A stretch of DNA of 64,000 nt, taken from contig JABFRO010000003.1 in NCBI GenBank assembly GCA_013141125.1, positions 296,458 to 360,457 of the forward strand, written 5' to 3'. The translations under genes were made by a program, and so were the position numbers. The notes under the pieces were generated by a model that was not told where the DNA came from, searched no databases, and was given only the letters and a program-made list of their open reading frames with translations. Shown here piece by piece: positions 62,285-64,000 of this stretch. Every line of letters starts with the position of its first letter. Within the stretch, counting starts at the first letter, position 1. Origin of the DNA: Methylophilaceae bacterium. Lineage in GTDB: Bacteria > Pseudomonadota > Gammaproteobacteria > Burkholderiales > Methylophilaceae.

Positions 62285-64000
62285 TATAAATCCTCTACCG
62301 TAATACGCTCAGCCAGAATGAGCTCGGATAGTCCTTTGCCATTGGGCACCATAGGGAAAACGTTTTCTTTTTGATCGGTGATGAAGTTCATGAATACAAA
62401 GCGATCTTTCAAGGCAAATGCCTCTTTCAGCGCACCTTCAATATCGGCCGGATTTTCAATTTTCATGCCTACATGACCATAAGACTCTGCCAGTTTGACA
62501 AAATCCGGTAGGCTATCCATATAAGATTCCGAATAGCGATTTTCATAGAAAAATTGCTGCCATTGCCGCACCATGCCCAGGTAGCGGTTATTCAGCAAAA
62601 TTACCTTGATTGGCAAATGAAACTGATTACAGGTGGAAAGCTCCTGAATGTTCATCTGAATACTGCCTTCGCCGGTAATGCAGGCCACTTGCGCTTCTGG
62701 ATGTGCGAGCTGTACACCCATGGCATAAGGCAGACCAACACCCATGGTACCCAAACCACCGGAGTTGATCCAGCGGCGTGGTTTATCAAATTTGTAATAC
62801 TGTGCCGCCCACATTTGGTGTTGACCAACATCAGAGGTGACAAAAGCCTCCCCCTTGGTGACCTGCCAAAGTTTTTCGATCACATCCTGGGGTTTGATAA
62901 TGTCACTGCTGCGGTCAAATTCCAGACATTTTTCTTTGCGCCAGCCGTTAATTAGTTGCCACCAGGCCTTGAGCGCAGATTCACTCGGTGTTTTGTCCGA
63001 TTCATCCAGCAAGGCCAGCATGTCGGTCAACACATTTTTGACATCACCGACAATGGGCACATCGACTTTGACGCGCTTGGAAATGGAAGACGGATCCACA
63101 TCTATATGGATGATAGTGCGTGGTTGATTGAGGAAATGCGCTGGGTTGCCGACTACGCGGTCATCAAAGCGTGCGCCAACGGCGAGAATGACATCGCTTT
63201 GCTGCATCGCCATATTGGCTTCCAGCGTGCCGTGCATTCCCAGCATACCTAAAAACTGTTCATCCGTGGCCGGATAGCCGCCCAAGCCCATCAAGGTGTT
63301 GGTAACGGGGTAACCCAGTTTTTTAACCAGTTTGACCAGCAAGGCAGACGCATCGCCCAGTACTACGCCGCCGCCGGTGTAGATCATCGGACGTTTGGCT
63401 TCAAGTAGCAGTTTGATGGCTTTTTTTATTTGGCCGGAATGCCCTTTTAAAACCGGATTATAGGAACGCATAGCCACGGTTTTGGGATAGGAAAATTTGG
63501 CTTTGAATTGCGTAATATCCTTGGGGATGTCGATGACAACCGGTCCCGGACGGCCGCTGGCGGCGATGTAAAAAGCTTTTTTAATCGTGCTTGCCAGTTC
63601 GTTAACATCCTTCACCAGAAAGTTATGTTTCACACAGGGGCGCGTAATGCCCACCATGTCCACTTCCTGAAAGGCATCCATACCAATTCCCGGGGTTGAA
63701 ACCTGACCGGAAATTACCACCATGGGAATTGAATCCATATAGGCCGTCGCAATGCCGGTAATGGCGTTGGTAGCCCCGGGGCCGGATGTGACCAGCGCAA
63801 CGCCCACCAGGCCAGTTGAGCGCGAATAGGCATCCGCTGCGTGCACGGCAGCTTGCTCATGACGCACTAGAATATGCTTGAAGTAATCCTGCTTGAAGAT
63901 TGCGTCATAAATGTCGAGTACCGCACCACCAGGATAGCCGAAAACAAATTTTATTTTCTCTTCCTGCAAACAGCGGGTAATAATTTCTGCGCCGGATAAT
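62284..64000 (-). CDS. ilvB: Acetolactate synthase large subunit (start lies outside the window)
   Basis: The frame is open to the window edge and the start codon is not included; about 572 residues are visible, and upstream of residue M-Q-E-E-K-I (a TTG codon) the reading L-S-G-A-E-I-I-T-R-C-L continues the family pattern. ThDP enzyme motifs: F-G-Y-P-G-G-A-V-L-D-I-Y-D, R-H-E-Q-A-A-V-H-A-A-D (catalytic Glu), and the ThDP motif G-E-G-S-I-Q-M-N-I-Q-E-L with Glu in place of the commoner Asp. It condenses pyruvate with pyruvate or 2-oxobutyrate, the first step in branched-chain amino-acid synthesis. Confidence 0.96.
   Translation of the reverse strand, partial: LSGAEIITRCLQEEKIKFVFGYPGGAVLDIYDAIFKQDYFKHILVRHEQAAVHAADAYSRSTGLVGVALVTSGPGATNAITGIATAYMDSIPMVVISGQVSTPGIGMDAFQEVDMVGITRPCVKHNFLVKDVNELASTIKKAFYIAASGRPGPVVIDIPKDITQFKAKFSYPKTVAMRSYNPVLKGHSGQIKKAIKLLLEAKRPMIYTGGGVVLGDASALLVKLVKKLGYPVTNTLMGLGGYPATDEQFLGMLGMHGTLEANMAMQQSDVILAVGARFDDRVVGNPAHFLNQPRTIIHIDVDPSSISKRVKVDVPIVGDVKNVLTDMLALLDESDKTPSESALKAWWQLINGWRKEKCLEFDRSSDIIKPQDVIEKLWQVTKGEAFVTSDVGQHQMWAAQYYKFDKPRRWINSGGLGTMGVGLPYAMGVQLAHPEAQVACITGEGSIQMNIQELSTCNQFHLPIKVILLNNRYLGMVRQWQQFFYENRYSESYMDSLPDFVKLAESYGHVGMKIENPADIEGALKEAFALKDRFVFMNFITDQKENVFPMVPNGKGLSELILAERITVEDL

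Overview
The window looks like chromosomal DNA of a betaproteobacterium in the Nitrosomonadales, possibly a methylotroph of the Methylophilaceae or a close relative. The grounds are the gene order tyrA-aroA-cmk-rpsA-ihfB, a psd/ilvC/ilvH/ilvB block, an MxaD-like periplasmic protein, an EpsI (exosortase-associated) protein with a PEP-CTERM protein, and moderate base composition. No rRNA, tRNA, CRISPR array, phage or intact insertion sequence was seen. The species call is inference.

Layout. 0-9 kb: an exopolysaccharide cluster on the minus strand, with the start of an acyltransferase, a Wzy-type polymerase, a GT4 glycosyltransferase, a Wzx-type flippase and two paralogous clan-A glycoside hydrolase-like proteins. 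9-14 kb: an accessory patch with three complete toxin-antitoxin pairs, a hipBA pair whose hipA has lost its kinase core, an orphan epsI, a truncated antitoxin relic and two families of short dispersed repeats. 14.5-19.5 kb: the housekeeping genes ihfB, rpsA, cmk, aroA (frameshifted) and tyrA. 19.7-27.2 kb: a plus-strand signalling operon made of a TonB-dependent receptor, a YfiR-like periplasmic protein, a hybrid histidine kinase and an HDOD-REC-GGDEF protein. 27.3-31.2 kb: the two N-end-rule transferases bpt (two homopolymer indels) and aat, then copA. 31.2-41.1 kb: a type II secretion-like operon in which PilM/N/O/P-like proteins stand in for GspL/M/C, headed by a secreted GlcG/HbpS-like protein. 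41.5-45.3 kb: a PEP-CTERM protein, arfB, an MFS transporter, a YdcH-like protein and aroC. 45.5-50 kb: cheY, motAB, a recQ remnant and rhlE. 50.3-58.1 kb: a signalling locus described below. 58.3-64 kb: mxaD-like, rppH, psd, ilvC, ilvH and ilvB (cut by the window end).

The most interesting locus is at 51.0-58.1 kb. One minus-strand operon encodes a FecR-TPR-outer-membrane-barrel fusion, two small cysteine proteins that appear to be paralogues of each other, and a CHASE2 class III nucleotide cyclase. A cNMP-binding CRP-family regulator is divergently transcribed across a short intergenic region that carries a perfect 7+3+7 palindrome. Together they could form an envelope-to-cyclic-nucleotide signalling circuit. 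The small proteins share a C-x2-K-x-S-T-x-G...W-S-x9-C-x6-L-x3-E-K pattern that I do not recognise from any named family.

Three single-base indels in conserved genes (one in aroA, two in bpt) all fall in A/T homopolymers. They could be sequencing errors rather than true pseudogenes.
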